From Hyphomicrobium_A sp963726795 (GTDB lineage: Bacteria > Pseudomonadota > Alphaproteobacteria > Rhizobiales > Hyphomicrobiaceae), in NCBI GenBank assembly GCA_963726795.1, contig CAVSDD010000007.1, positions 318,997-382,996 of the forward strand: DNA of 64,000 nucleotides, read 5' to 3'. Shown one piece after another: positions 8,234 through 16,821 of this stretch. Position numbers and translations under genes: made by a program. Under the pieces are notes generated by a model, which was given only the letters and a program-made list of their open reading frames with translations, had not been told where the DNA came from and did no database searches. Position 1 is the stretch's first letter; each line of letters opens with the position of its first letter.

Positions 8234-8503
8234 TCAGCCTTTTGAAGTACTCCCCGCTTCGAGGCGCACTGCGGCAACCTCCCGCGCTTGCAGGGCCCGG
8301 ACGGAATTATCGAGTTGGAGCAATCTTTCGCCGAGCTCGCGAAACACGACGGATTGCTCATCGACTGCAGCATACAGGTAGCAGCGACCCTCGTCGGTTC
8401 GCGCCTCAGCGAGATCGTTCCTCAATTTACTGAGCTGCGTGAGCTTCGAGCGGAACTCGTCCGCGATACGCCGGCGCTCAGCCAGCAAAATATGGATATC
8501 CAT
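8234..8503 (-). CDS. Hypothetical 89-residue helical protein
   Basis: From the ATG at 8501-8503 the protein is MDIHILLAERRRIADEFRSK onward, almost wholly helical with heptad-like leucines (LTQLSKLRNDLAEA, RELGERLLQLDNSVRAL). That suggests a short coiled coil. No signal peptide or membrane segment. No recognised family. It points the same way as the VanZ-like gene, 112 bases upstream. Sequence composition supports coding, but nothing else does. Confidence 0.45.
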   Translation of the reverse strand: MDIHILLAERRRIADEFRSKLTQLSKLRNDLAEARTDEGRCYLYAAVDEQSVVFRELGERLLQLDNSVRALQAREVAAVRLEAGSTSKG

Positions 8504-8739
8504 TATGCCGCTCGCGAAACTGCATCGATTCAAAATTTAGTGCCGAAGCAAAAAACTAGATGGCAGCTCAAAAACAGCAACTGCATCAAATGATGTAAGT
8601 CCGATGGTTAAGGGCGCACCATAACGGACCTGTGGTCCTTTGGTGAATGTTTGGCGCCCTCATTAGCCGAATAGGGTAAGCGCAAAAAACGTTGTTCTGT
8701 CCTATCCTGTGACAGTAAACAGAACCGAGGGAGGCAGCA

Positions 8740-8970
8740 TTGCCTAAAAACGGCTCGCTGACCGACGACGAACAAGAAACTGCACTCGCAAAGGTGGTCG
8801 AGCTGGCGCAGGAAAGAGCGAAGATTCTCTATCTGCACGGAGTTCGCGATTCCGCCCTGACGGAACTTTCGAACGCATTTGACCAGGGATTCATCGCCGC
8901 AATCGAGTTTTGCGCAAGCGACGAATTTCAGTTCGGCGCAACTCGGAAGTCAGAACATAAGCACATGTAG
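8740..8970 (+). CDS. Hypothetical 76-residue protein with TTG start
   Basis: The frame starts with TTG at 8740, preceded by GAGGGAGG about seven bases upstream, a good ribosome site that decides the start. The protein is acidic and helical (TDDEQETALAKVVELAQERA), with AIEFCASDEFQF near the end. No membrane segment. No recognised family. It lies alone, divergent from the 8234-8503 gene across about 235 bases. Confidence 0.5.
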   Translation: MPKNGSLTDDEQETALAKVVELAQERAKILYLHGVRDSALTELSNAFDQGFIAAIEFCASDEFQFGATRKSEHKHM

Positions 8971-9174
8971 AGGGTAGCTAGCGGTTAGCCACGGCGACCT
9001 GGCCTTCAGAGTACGGGGGGGCATCTCCGGGCTCCCTGTGCTCGCGCACGCCTTGGCTCTACCCACTGTACTATGCGCAAGGACTTCACCTCGCAGCATC
9101 TCCTCGCATAACGCTCTCCAGCTTTTCATCGCAAGGCGTAAGCCTACGCCGATTGGTCCAGTGCTCCCCGCTGG

Positions 9175-10230
9175 ATGCTCCTGCTAGCACGGGTGTTCAT
9201 CCTGTTAGGGGGCAACTTGCGCGTAGGCGAACCTCAAGGCATGCCGGGGACCGCGTCCTCTCCGGAGGCGATCGAAAGATCGGATCCAGCGTTGGATCGC
9301 GCCTGGGGCAGCGCCAGTGCCGATCGTCCCCTCACCATGCTTTGGCACACGGCACGCTGGGACACAGTGACCGACGATGATCTCGTGTTTCTGCTGCCCC
9401 GCCTCACGGACTGGCGAAACCGTCAAAGAGACGCTGAACTATCTTCGCGTGGGGGGCCCTGCAATTACCTGACGCGATCCTTGCGCGCTCGGGCCGTTAG
9501 CGCGGCCACGCTGATGGCGCGCAGGTCTCCGGCCACCGCAAGATTGTCGGTTGGGAAAAGCCTCTCGCTGCTGCTCGCCACGGGAATTGTTACAGGTCTT
9601 TCGGCCCAAGACTTCAGGCGTCTCGACTTCGATCTCGACCAGGGGATTTCGGGAAAATTGCCATCAAGGGCTCTGTGGAGCGTTTGGGATTCGTTGCCAG
9701 ATTGGCTTGCTGTCGAGTTGACGGCGCTGGCGCATCTCGACCGCATGCTGGCCGACGCGATTGCAATAAATCATGCGAGCAGACAGCGCGGCTCGCGGCT
9801 CGTTGATTGGCCCGTACTGCTGGCCGACGTGCTCATTCGCACGATCGCATCGCGCTTGAATGGAGCGTACGTCTATGCCGAATTCGCCTTCGCACATGAG
9901 CTACTGAGCGTTGCGGCCGTAGTGGGTCATCTAGTGAACGGACGCTCCGTTTACCTGCCGACAGACCTAGCACGGAGCCTCATTGATATTCTGTCGGTTG
10001 AGCGCGCGGCCGCGCGTTACGCATACTTTCCGATCCTGGAGGCTCACGCAAACCTCGCCGGCGGCATCGGCTACCTGATTGCCGTCGCGCGGCGCGCAGT
10101 CGCAGAAGGACATCCTTGCCTCGTTGAACCTCGCGCCGCAGTGACCCCGAACGACTTTGGTCGAAGGACGTGGAATGAGCCATTCCTGCGGCGCATTGGC
10201 GATAAGCAATTTCTTGAACAGCTAGAGTAG
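9175..10230 (+). CDS. Unknown protein translationally linked to the BY-kinase gene
   Basis: Up to 351 residues. A start at the ATG 9241 (MPGTASSPEA) is equally possible. The protein is mostly helical, with no signal peptide and no clear membrane segment. Landmarks are DRPLTMLWHTARWDTVTDDDL near residue 50, RLVDWPVLLADVLIRTIASR near 220 and PNDFGRRTWNEPFL close to the C-terminus. I recognise no family. Only six bases separate its stop from the ATG of the Wzc/ExoP-like gene, so the two are probably co-translated and functionally tied. It opens the plus-strand arm of the exopolysaccharide island. Confidence 0.65.
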   Translation: MLLLARVFILLGGNLRVGEPQGMPGTASSPEAIERSDPALDRAWGSASADRPLTMLWHTARWDTVTDDDLVFLLPRLTDWRNRQRDAELSSRGGPCNYLTRSLRARAVSAATLMARRSPATARLSVGKSLSLLLATGIVTGLSAQDFRRLDFDLDQGISGKLPSRALWSVWDSLPDWLAVELTALAHLDRMLADAIAINHASRQRGSRLVDWPVLLADVLIRTIASRLNGAYVYAEFAFAHELLSVAAVVGHLVNGRSVYLPTDLARSLIDILSVERAAARYAYFPILEAHANLAGGIGYLIAVARRAVAEGHPCLVEPRAAVTPNDFGRRTWNEPFLRRIGDKQFLEQLE

Positions 10231-10236
10231 AGCGTC

Positions 10237-12255
10237 ATGGAAGAGCAAGTTCTGACACCCCAGTTCCGCGCTTCTCCCGTCCTGGGGAAGTACGACAGGG
10301 AGGAAGCATTCATTTCGCACTACGACATAAAGCGCTTCATCAAGCGTCACTTCACGCTAATCGCGATTTCTACACTATTCGGCGCATTCGCGGCGGTGAC
10401 TTACGTGTTCTTTGCCGTCCCGCTCTTCACTTCCCACACCCAAATCATCATCGACCCGAGCGTGTCGCAGGCGATGCGCGAGCCCAACAGCGACAGCATT
10501 TTCTCGATCGATAACGCGCAGGTCGAGAGCCAGATCGAGGTGCTGAAATCCGAGAAAATCGCGACCCAGGTCATCGCCCAATTGAAACTTGAGGACACGC
10601 CAGAGTTCGGCGGCGTGGCAAGCAAATCGCTCCTGGCCTGGGGTCGCTCCGATGCGGACAGCGAGGCCATGGCCTTCGTCAAGAAGCGCATCACGCTCGC
10701 GCGCTTTCAAGGCGCACTGTCGGTCCGCCGAGTGGGACTATCCTATGCCATCGACATCCTGTTTACCTCGGCCAACCCCGAACTCGCGGCTAAAATCGCA
10801 AACGCGACGGCCGAAGCCTACATAGCCGAGCAGATCAACGCTCGCGCCCAATCCGTACGGCAGAGTGGCGAATGGCTCGAGCAGCGAATTGATCAGCTCC
10901 GCAAGCAAATGAACGACGCAGCGCTGACTGCTCAGGAATTCAGGGCTAAGCGCGACTACCGAATCGTTGCGCCGAATGAGCGCGGCGGTGATGCCGCAAC
11001 CGACCAGCAGGCTCAGAAAACCACCCGCCAGAACACGATGGAGGAGCTTGACTCCACGGCGCAGACCTATCGGCGCATCTATGAGAGCTATCTGATGGCT
11101 TACACGGAGTCCGTGCAGAAACAGTCTTACCCGGTAACAAACGCACGCATCATCACTGCCGCGACGCCGCCGCTCGCTAAGAGCTACCCCAAGACAAAGT
11201 TGATCCTAGCATTCGGCGCTCTGATGGGCTGTCTCATCGGCCTTGCGCTAGCCTTCTTCCGAAACCGGATGGACCGCAGCATTTGGACACCGCGCCAGGT
11301 CCGCGAAGAGGTTGGCATTGAGTGCCTGGCCAACATCCCACGCCTGCCTGGACGAACGGACGCCCCACTCATCCACCGACTCCTGAAGCCAATCAGGCGT
11401 CTCGCCTACTTCGCAGCCGACCGGTCACCCGCACCGCTGTCAGCTGGAATCCACAAGAGCGCAGCGTTCGGGCGAAGAGTATTGAACCGCAACCCGTTGC
11501 CGCGCACAGGATCGCTTGCATCCCCTCTGGCTGATCAGGAAACTGCAAAAGGCCTGGAAGCGGTCGCGACGATGCCTTTCACCGATTTCAGCCTCGGGAT
11601 CAAGCGACTCAAGACCGCCATCTCGTTGGCCAAGCGGGCGCGCGGCATCCGCTCGATCGCAATCACCTCGTCAGTGCCAGGTGAAGGCAAGACGACGGTC
11701 GCGGCCAACCTGGCCTTGCTGTTTGCAACGTCGGGTGTTCGCACACTGCTCGTCGACAGCGACCTCCACCATGCATCGCTGAGCCGCTTGCTGGCACGTG
11801 ACGCCAAGCGCGGGCTAGTGGATGCAATTTCCGGCAAAACGCCCGTGGACAAAGCCATCGTGCATTTGAACCATGGGCTTGATCTTTTGCCGGTCGGCCA
11901 GGTCGAAGCAGGATCGCAATCCGATGCAATCCTCGGATCAGACAAGGCCCAGAAGCTCGTGGCGGATCTGAAGGAGCGGTACGAGTTCGTCATCTTCGAG
12001 ATACCCCCACTGACGGCAAGTCTCGATGGCCTCACGATCGGATCGATGCTGGACTGCACCTTGCTGCTCGCTGAGTGGGGCAAGACCTCCGTGCCGCTTC
12101 TGTCGGAAGCCATTCACATCCTGCGCAACGCGGATGTCGAAATACTAGGTGTGGCGATCAACAAGACAGACGTGTCGACGATCCAATATGGCGAGGGCTG
12201 GTCCGATTACAACGGCAACTCGTATGTAGCAGGACCGGTCCGTCGGATCGCATAG
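10237..12255 (+). CDS. Polysaccharide chain-length regulator with BY-kinase domain (Wzc/ExoP type)
   Basis: 672 residues. An N-terminal Wzz domain has a first membrane helix at about 36-57 and a second at about 320-342 (LILAFGALMGCLIGLALAFF), with a periplasmic coiled coil between. The C-terminal kinase has Walker A SVPGEGKTT near 480 and Walker A' LLVDSDLHH near 505. The tail holds three spaced tyrosines (YGEGWSDYNGNSYVAG), fewer than in enterobacterial Wzc. Such proteins control polymerisation and export by cyclic tyrosine autophosphorylation. It is the expected partner of the ExoF-like export protein encoded convergently at 12539-13897. Confidence 0.92.
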   Translation: MEEQVLTPQFRASPVLGKYDREEAFISHYDIKRFIKRHFTLIAISTLFGAFAAVTYVFFAVPLFTSHTQIIIDPSVSQAMREPNSDSIFSIDNAQVESQIEVLKSEKIATQVIAQLKLEDTPEFGGVASKSLLAWGRSDADSEAMAFVKKRITLARFQGALSVRRVGLSYAIDILFTSANPELAAKIANATAEAYIAEQINARAQSVRQSGEWLEQRIDQLRKQMNDAALTAQEFRAKRDYRIVAPNERGGDAATDQQAQKTTRQNTMEELDSTAQTYRRIYESYLMAYTESVQKQSYPVTNARIITAATPPLAKSYPKTKLILAFGALMGCLIGLALAFFRNRMDRSIWTPRQVREEVGIECLANIPRLPGRTDAPLIHRLLKPIRRLAYFAADRSPAPLSAGIHKSAAFGRRVLNRNPLPRTGSLASPLADQETAKGLEAVATMPFTDFSLGIKRLKTAISLAKRARGIRSIAITSSVPGEGKTTVAANLALLFATSGVRTLLVDSDLHHASLSRLLARDAKRGLVDAISGKTPVDKAIVHLNHGLDLLPVGQVEAGSQSDAILGSDKAQKLVADLKERYEFVIFEIPPLTASLDGLTIGSMLDCTLLLAEWGKTSVPLLSEAIHILRNADVEILGVAINKTDVSTIQYGEGWSDYNGNSYVAGPVRRIA

Positions 12256-12538
12256 GACGGCATCAGCGCGGTCGGTGCGCAGCCCCGCGCCACCGAAAGC
12301 AGGCCTGCCAACGCAGATTGGAAGTGCCGCTGTCGGTAGAGGGTGGCCACCTCAGCGCGCGAGCAGCGCCGCGGTGAACCGGGCAAATCGCCGTGCGAAA
12401 CTTCGACTTTACGCCCGCGCTCTCAAGGCGCCGGTGGTGAGTTGGCAGCTTCCGACGCCCAGATCGACACATGAAATCGCGAAAGCGCTGGCCGGCGCTA
12501 GAGCAAGCGCGCCGGGCTAGAGTTCGTCAATTTCGAGG

Positions 12539-13897
12539 TCAGCGCAGCCGGTCCGTTGCGATATCGACCGAAGCAGTGGGCGATACCGGCGACGTGACGG
12601 TGGACACTTCGGCCGGTGCAGGTGCCACAGTACGCCGGGGAAGCTCTACGACGAGGGTATCGCCAGGTAGCACAACCGCGTCAGTGCGCTGCTGTCCGAG
12701 CGTCTGTCCGTGCCGCACAAGCTTGAACGTTGGTTGCAAGCTCTCCGACCCTTCCTCGGCGGCGAGCGCCTGCGGGGCCAGAACCTCGGTCTCGTAAAGA
12801 AGGTTCGTCGAGGTATCGGATTTACTTTTTAATTCCTCGAGCCGGGCGCGCACCGTCTGCATCTCGGTCGAGATATCGGTCCCGCGCTTTGCGCGCAGGT
12901 CAACCATGGAGATCTTCGTCTTGCTGATTTCCTGACGAGCCCGCATGAGGCTCGACTGCAAGCGGAGCCGGTCGCCGTCAACCTGAGCCATGTTGCGCTC
13001 AAGAGCCAACTTGCGAGGCGCGGCCGTTAATCCCTTGGCGTAAAGCTTCTCGACCATCTCAAGTTCGGTCTTTACCGAGCTCACCTCGGTCTCGTGCACT
13101 TCGAGCTGCTTATCGAGCGATACGGCCTCTTGCTCGAGAAAGGACTGGAGCTGCTCTAGCGCACTGATCTGGGTTTGAAAGGCCTCACGGCGCATATCGA
13201 ACACCACCTGCTCTTGCTTAATGGTGTTGCCCAGCGGCGCCGAATTCAGCTTTGCCTCGATCTCAGCGGGCCAGGAAATCTTGGAATCATTATTCAACTC
13301 GGCTTGCAGTCGCGACATGCGCACGCGCAGGCTTTGACTCTCAAGTCCGAGCCCATTGAGCTCGCCCCGCGTTGCGATGGCCTCGCGCTCCAGACGAACC
13401 GTACCGAGAGCGCTGCGCGTTTTGCCGCCGCCTAGCGCAAACGCTTCCAAAACGGTGAGATTGGGCCGGTAAGGATACTCTCCGGGCTTGTCGACCGCTC
13501 CGACGATGTAGAATGGCCGGTATTGCAAGACCTCCACCGTCACATCGGGAGGGTTCGCGAGGCCCATTTTGTCTCGGAGAAGGTCGCCCAGGCGCTTCGA
13601 CATCTCGACGGTGTCCAAGCCTTCTGCATTGACGTCACCCAGCAATGGCAGTGAAAGCGCACCCGACGCGTTCACGACATATGTCGCCCTGAACGCGGTC
13701 CACTCATAGATCTGGTCGCGCGAGGGACGCCACTCGTAAACCTTGATGCGAACCTTGTCCTCGGGGCCAAGCTGATAATTCTTGCGCGGAGCGACTTGCT
13801 CTTCGTCGGCCTGGGCCGGTCCTACCCGCGGAAAACATTGGCCCGCCGCGAAGAGAGCCAACGTTGCTAGGACAGTCCGCGTGATCTTCGTGGTCAT
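12539..13897 (-). CDS. ExoF-like polysaccharide export protein
   Basis: 452 residues from the ATG at 13895-13897, with GAGGG eight bases upstream. It begins with a signal peptide (TVLATLALFAAGQCF, then AQADEEQ). The Poly_export domain starts YQLGPEDKVRIKVYEW near 45, and an SLBB-type domain follows with YIVGAVDKPGEYPYRPNLTV. Residues about 210-380 are a long alpha-helical coiled coil rich in Gln and Glu, a feature of ExoF rather than Wza. No lipobox cysteine at the signal cleavage site. It should form or line the periplasmic/outer-membrane export path with the BY-kinase protein. Confidence 0.9.
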   Translation of the reverse strand: MTTKITRTVLATLALFAAGQCFPRVGPAQADEEQVAPRKNYQLGPEDKVRIKVYEWRPSRDQIYEWTAFRATYVVNASGALSLPLLGDVNAEGLDTVEMSKRLGDLLRDKMGLANPPDVTVEVLQYRPFYIVGAVDKPGEYPYRPNLTVLEAFALGGGKTRSALGTVRLEREAIATRGELNGLGLESQSLRVRMSRLQAELNNDSKISWPAEIEAKLNSAPLGNTIKQEQVVFDMRREAFQTQISALEQLQSFLEQEAVSLDKQLEVHETEVSSVKTELEMVEKLYAKGLTAAPRKLALERNMAQVDGDRLRLQSSLMRARQEISKTKISMVDLRAKRGTDISTEMQTVRARLEELKSKSDTSTNLLYETEVLAPQALAAEEGSESLQPTFKLVRHGQTLGQQRTDAVVLPGDTLVVELPRRTVAPAPAEVSTVTSPVSPTASVDIATDRLR

Positions 13898-14300
13898 CTC
13901 AAAACCCTCTATCGTGGAAATCGCGGGTTGGATCTCAGGTCTCGCGTGCCCCGAATGCGCTCCTGGGAACGGTAGACGAACAAGTCGGAGGCCGGGCGGC
14001 ACCTGCAAAAGCCGTCGTAAAGTTATCCTCGCGGCCGCGCCTTGGGATGACCGACAAAAAGAGTACCCGTGCGCTGTCGGCGGTAGGTGAATTAACCCGC
14101 CTACGCCTTCCGAGCTGGCAATCGGGCGGTAGCGTCAATTGTGTGACGCGAATTCAGGCTGCCTGGCAGCTCGCCGACGGCCGACCCCTACCTATGGGCT
14201 GTATTGCCGCGCATCCGGCACCCTCCAATACTCGACCCCACAGTGCTCGAAGGCCGGCGTCTGTTCGTCGAAACAAAGTGGCTTTGTTGGGGGTGGACAA
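13898..14300. other. Divergent intergenic region between exoF-like and glycosyltransferase genes
   Basis: 403 bases with no convincing gene; the open frame upstream of the glycosyltransferase has a composition unlike the family and is left out. It contains an 18-bp dyad at 14132-14149, annotated separately, and a looser repeat GGCGGTAGG/CCCGCCTAC at about 14082-14105. It must carry the promoters of both divergent genes, but no clear -35/-10 pair can be picked out by eye. Confidence 0.5.
14132..14149. promoter_or_regulatory. Candidate operator GCGTCA-N6-TGACGC
   Basis: Perfect 6-bp inverted arms with a 6-bp spacer (ATTGTG). It sits in the divergent region between the exoF-like gene and the glycosyltransferase gene, about 150 bases before the latter's start. 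The size and symmetry suit a dimeric helix-turn-helix regulator. The LuxR-type gene at 16822 is one candidate binder, but that is inference. Confidence 0.35.
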
Positions 14301-15551
14301 GTGGGACGACGAATTTCGGAGTTGAGATCAGAAAGTCAGAGCGGCCCGCTCAACCGGGGGCCGAGGATCCTGCCGCCCAAGCGCATCGCCATCGTACACG
14401 ACTGGTGCCCGGATTTCCGCGGCGGAGAGCGAGTACTTGCCGAACTCTGCAAGATGTTCAAGGGCGCGGAAGTCTTTACGCTGTTCGACTTCTTGTCGCC
14501 TGAGATCAAGCGGCAGCATTTCCCAGGCGTCGTCTTTCACACGTCCGTAGCCAACCGCATCCCCGGCGTGCGCAGGTTCTACCGCGCGCTGTTTCCCATC
14601 TGCCCGTTCCTGATCGAGCAGTTCGATGTCACGGGCTACGACGCGGTCATATCCTCGTCCGCTGCTTTCGCCCGCGGCGTGCTCACGCGTCCCGACCAGC
14701 CGCATCTTTGCTACGTGCACACGCCCATGCGCTACGCGTGGGACGAGCAGTTCTCGTACTTCAGCCAAGGAAAGATTGGCTACGGGCCAAAGGGCCTCCT
14801 CGTCCGATACATGCTCCACAAAATGCGCATCTGGGATTCAAGAACCGCGCATGGGCCGGATCTCGTGCTCGCCAATTCAAGCTACGTGCGCTCGCGCATC
14901 AAGCGGATCTACGGCGTCGAGGCTCAAGTCGTGTTTCCGCCGGTTGAACTCGACGAGGGCATGACGGACAACAAAGGTGACTACTACGTCACCGCGTCGT
15001 TCCTGGCGCCCTACAAGCGCACCGACCTCGTCATTCAGGCCTTCAACGCGATGCCGCGGCGGAGATTGCTGGTCGTGGGCGAGGGGCAGCAGGTGAAAGA
15101 GTTGCGAGACTTGGCGGGACCAAACGTCCAGTTCACAGGCTATCTGCCGCGCGCCGACTACGTCAGAACCGTCGCTGAAGCGCGCGCGCTCGTGTTTGCT
15201 GGATGCGAAGACTTCGGGATCGCATTGGCCGAGGCGCAGGCATTGGGCACTCCGCTGATAGCATTCGGACGCGGTGGCGCGACCGACATCGTTCGCCCAC
15301 TCGGCGCAGCAGAGCAGCCGACGGGGGTCCTCTTCAACGACCAATCGCCCGAGGCTGTCGTTGAAGCGGTGGAACGCTTCGAAGCGAGCCAAGACACCAT
15401 TCTGGCCTCCGCTTGCCGCGCGAACGCGCGTCGCTTCGGACCAGAACGGTTCGCCAGGGAAGTCGCAGCAGCGTTCGCCGCTGCAAGGTCAAGAAACGCC
15501 AGAGCCAATCTGAGCGAAGGCCAAGCGGCAATGGCGATGGCAGGCGAATAA
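14301..15551 (+). CDS. Family 4 glycosyltransferase
   Basis: 416 residues. The start is set at the GTG 14301, preceded by GGGGGTGG, because the upstream extension lacks family character. The N-terminal Rossmann motif reads RIAIVHDWCPDFRGGERVL, where GGxERV is diagnostic for GT4 enzymes such as WbaZ. The second domain has FLAPYKRTDLVIQAFN and the donor-binding block FGIALAEAQALGTPLIAFGRGG with the E-x7-E motif. It adds a sugar from a nucleotide donor to the lipid-linked repeat unit in the cytoplasm. Specificity cannot be told. Confidence 0.9.
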   Translation: MGRRISELRSESQSGPLNRGPRILPPKRIAIVHDWCPDFRGGERVLAELCKMFKGAEVFTLFDFLSPEIKRQHFPGVVFHTSVANRIPGVRRFYRALFPICPFLIEQFDVTGYDAVISSSAAFARGVLTRPDQPHLCYVHTPMRYAWDEQFSYFSQGKIGYGPKGLLVRYMLHKMRIWDSRTAHGPDLVLANSSYVRSRIKRIYGVEAQVVFPPVELDEGMTDNKGDYYVTASFLAPYKRTDLVIQAFNAMPRRRLLVVGEGQQVKELRDLAGPNVQFTGYLPRADYVRTVAEARALVFAGCEDFGIALAEAQALGTPLIAFGRGGATDIVRPLGAAEQPTGVLFNDQSPEAVVEAVERFEASQDTILASACRANARRFGPERFAREVAAAFAAARSRNARANLSEGQAAMAMAGE

Positions 15552-15596
15552 AGCTCCGGTCTTCGAGAACTCGAGCCAGTCGGTGGTTGTCGCCAA

Positions 15597-16637
15597 ATGC
15601 GGATCGTCAATTATCTTCTTGTTCGCCTATTCTGCCGCGTGACTTTGCCTGACCGCACGGGGTCGCACAGCGTGGGCACGACGAGCCTGAAACTAACGGT
15701 CACAGCGGAAGGCCGAAGGCCCAAAAGTATAAGCGCGCAGATCTGGTACCCAATCGAAACTGGGCAACCCCGCGCACGCGACTGGGGCCTCGCAAGCCTA
15801 TTGCATCCGATGTGGGCTCCTGCCTATCGAGGAAAGCCTCCTACAGGTGCCTTCGGCGCAACACCGCTCATCATCTACGTTCCGGACACTCAGGGTCGCG
15901 ACGACAACACGTTTGCCCTGGCCAACCTTGCCAGCCATGGGTTTGTGCTCGCCTCGCTTAGCGACCCGTTCGGCGAAGAGAGCACCACCGGTGGTAGCAA
16001 AGAGATCCACCGCGTCGAGCGCGGAGTTCGGAGCGCATCGCTGTTCGTCGATGCCCTGCAGCAATTGCAGGCCTCGGCGCCGGCCGGCTCATGGACGGCA
16101 AGCCTCGACCTGACAAACCTCGGTATTATGGGATATGCGGTCGGAGGAGCCGTCGCAGCGGAGGCCCTGCGCACGGATCGACGCTTCGTCGCCGCAACAA
16201 ATCTCGACGGATCCAGACGCGACGATGCGCCTCTGGTCACGGGGCCGTATCTGATGATGCTAAGCGATGGCTCTTATGGATTTCGCAGCCCGACCGGAGA
16301 TGGCTCGAGACTTGCAGCTGTGCTCAGAGCACCTGCGCGTTATCGAAACGCCCACCGCCAGGCTGCGCTACCCGAAAGTCACGTTATTGAAATTACCGGA
16401 ACAAAGCACGAGCACTTCAGCGACATACTTGTTTTGAGCTCATGCCGCTGGTTCGGAATGGAACAGTCAGCGAATTGGAGACGGATCCGCGCGATCATCG
16501 ATGCATACGCGGTTGCATTCTTCCGCACTTATCTGCGTTCAGCACCACAGCCGTTGATGTGCGTCAGACACTCTCCGTATCCCGAAGTGAGATTCGTTCC
16601 GGCAAGCGATCACATAAGGCTGCACCGAAGACGTTAA
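15597..16637 (+). CDS. PAF-acetylhydrolase/dienelactone-hydrolase-like protein lacking the nucleophile serine
   Basis: 346 residues, alpha/beta-hydrolase fold. The early strand pair ISAQIWYPIE and LIIYVPDTQG, the LASHGFVLASLSDPFGE block and the C-terminal KHEHFSDILVL line up with type II PAF acetylhydrolases, which hydrolyse short acyl esters. The nucleophile elbow reads GYAVGGA, with Ala181 where the family has Ser. The aspartate region (ATNLDGS) and histidine (KHEHFSD) remain. It may thus be a non-catalytic binding protein. No clear signal peptide. It follows the GT4 gene by 45 bases in the same direction, so it is likely part of the exopolysaccharide operon. Confidence 0.65.
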   Translation: MRIVNYLLVRLFCRVTLPDRTGSHSVGTTSLKLTVTAEGRRPKSISAQIWYPIETGQPRARDWGLASLLHPMWAPAYRGKPPTGAFGATPLIIYVPDTQGRDDNTFALANLASHGFVLASLSDPFGEESTTGGSKEIHRVERGVRSASLFVDALQQLQASAPAGSWTASLDLTNLGIMGYAVGGAVAAEALRTDRRFVAATNLDGSRRDDAPLVTGPYLMMLSDGSYGFRSPTGDGSRLAAVLRAPARYRNAHRQAALPESHVIEITGTKHEHFSDILVLSSCRWFGMEQSANWRRIRAIIDAYAVAFFRTYLRSAPQPLMCVRHSPYPEVRFVPASDHIRLHRRR

Positions 16638-16821
16638 GGTTTATCGTTGGTGTAAGCACAAAGGCGTATACCAACGAGAGCAGATTGTATTGCGCGAGCA
16701 ACGGTCGCGGCCTACGTTAAAAAAGACTTATAAAGCGTTCGTAAAAAAGAATTTCATTAGACGGGAGTCCGAAGGGTAGGGCGTTGTCGAGTTTTAGTGT
16801 TGACCAAGACGGGTGGTTGTC

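Noticed and set aside
8971..9174. GC-rich stretch resembling a tRNA or small RNA
   Set aside because: I tried to fold a cloverleaf from the GC-rich arms and found no TTCGANTC-type T loop or acceptor pairing; no RNA gene supported.
12275..12520. 81-codon frame between the BY-kinase and exoF-like genes
   Set aside because: Composition is Ala/Pro/Arg repeats typical of a GC-rich shadow frame, no ribosome site, no hydrophobic or folded pattern.
14139..14300. 54-codon extension ahead of the glycosyltransferase
   Set aside because: Cys/Arg/Ser-rich text without family character; GTG 14301 has a clear ribosome site and gives the normal GT4 N-terminus.
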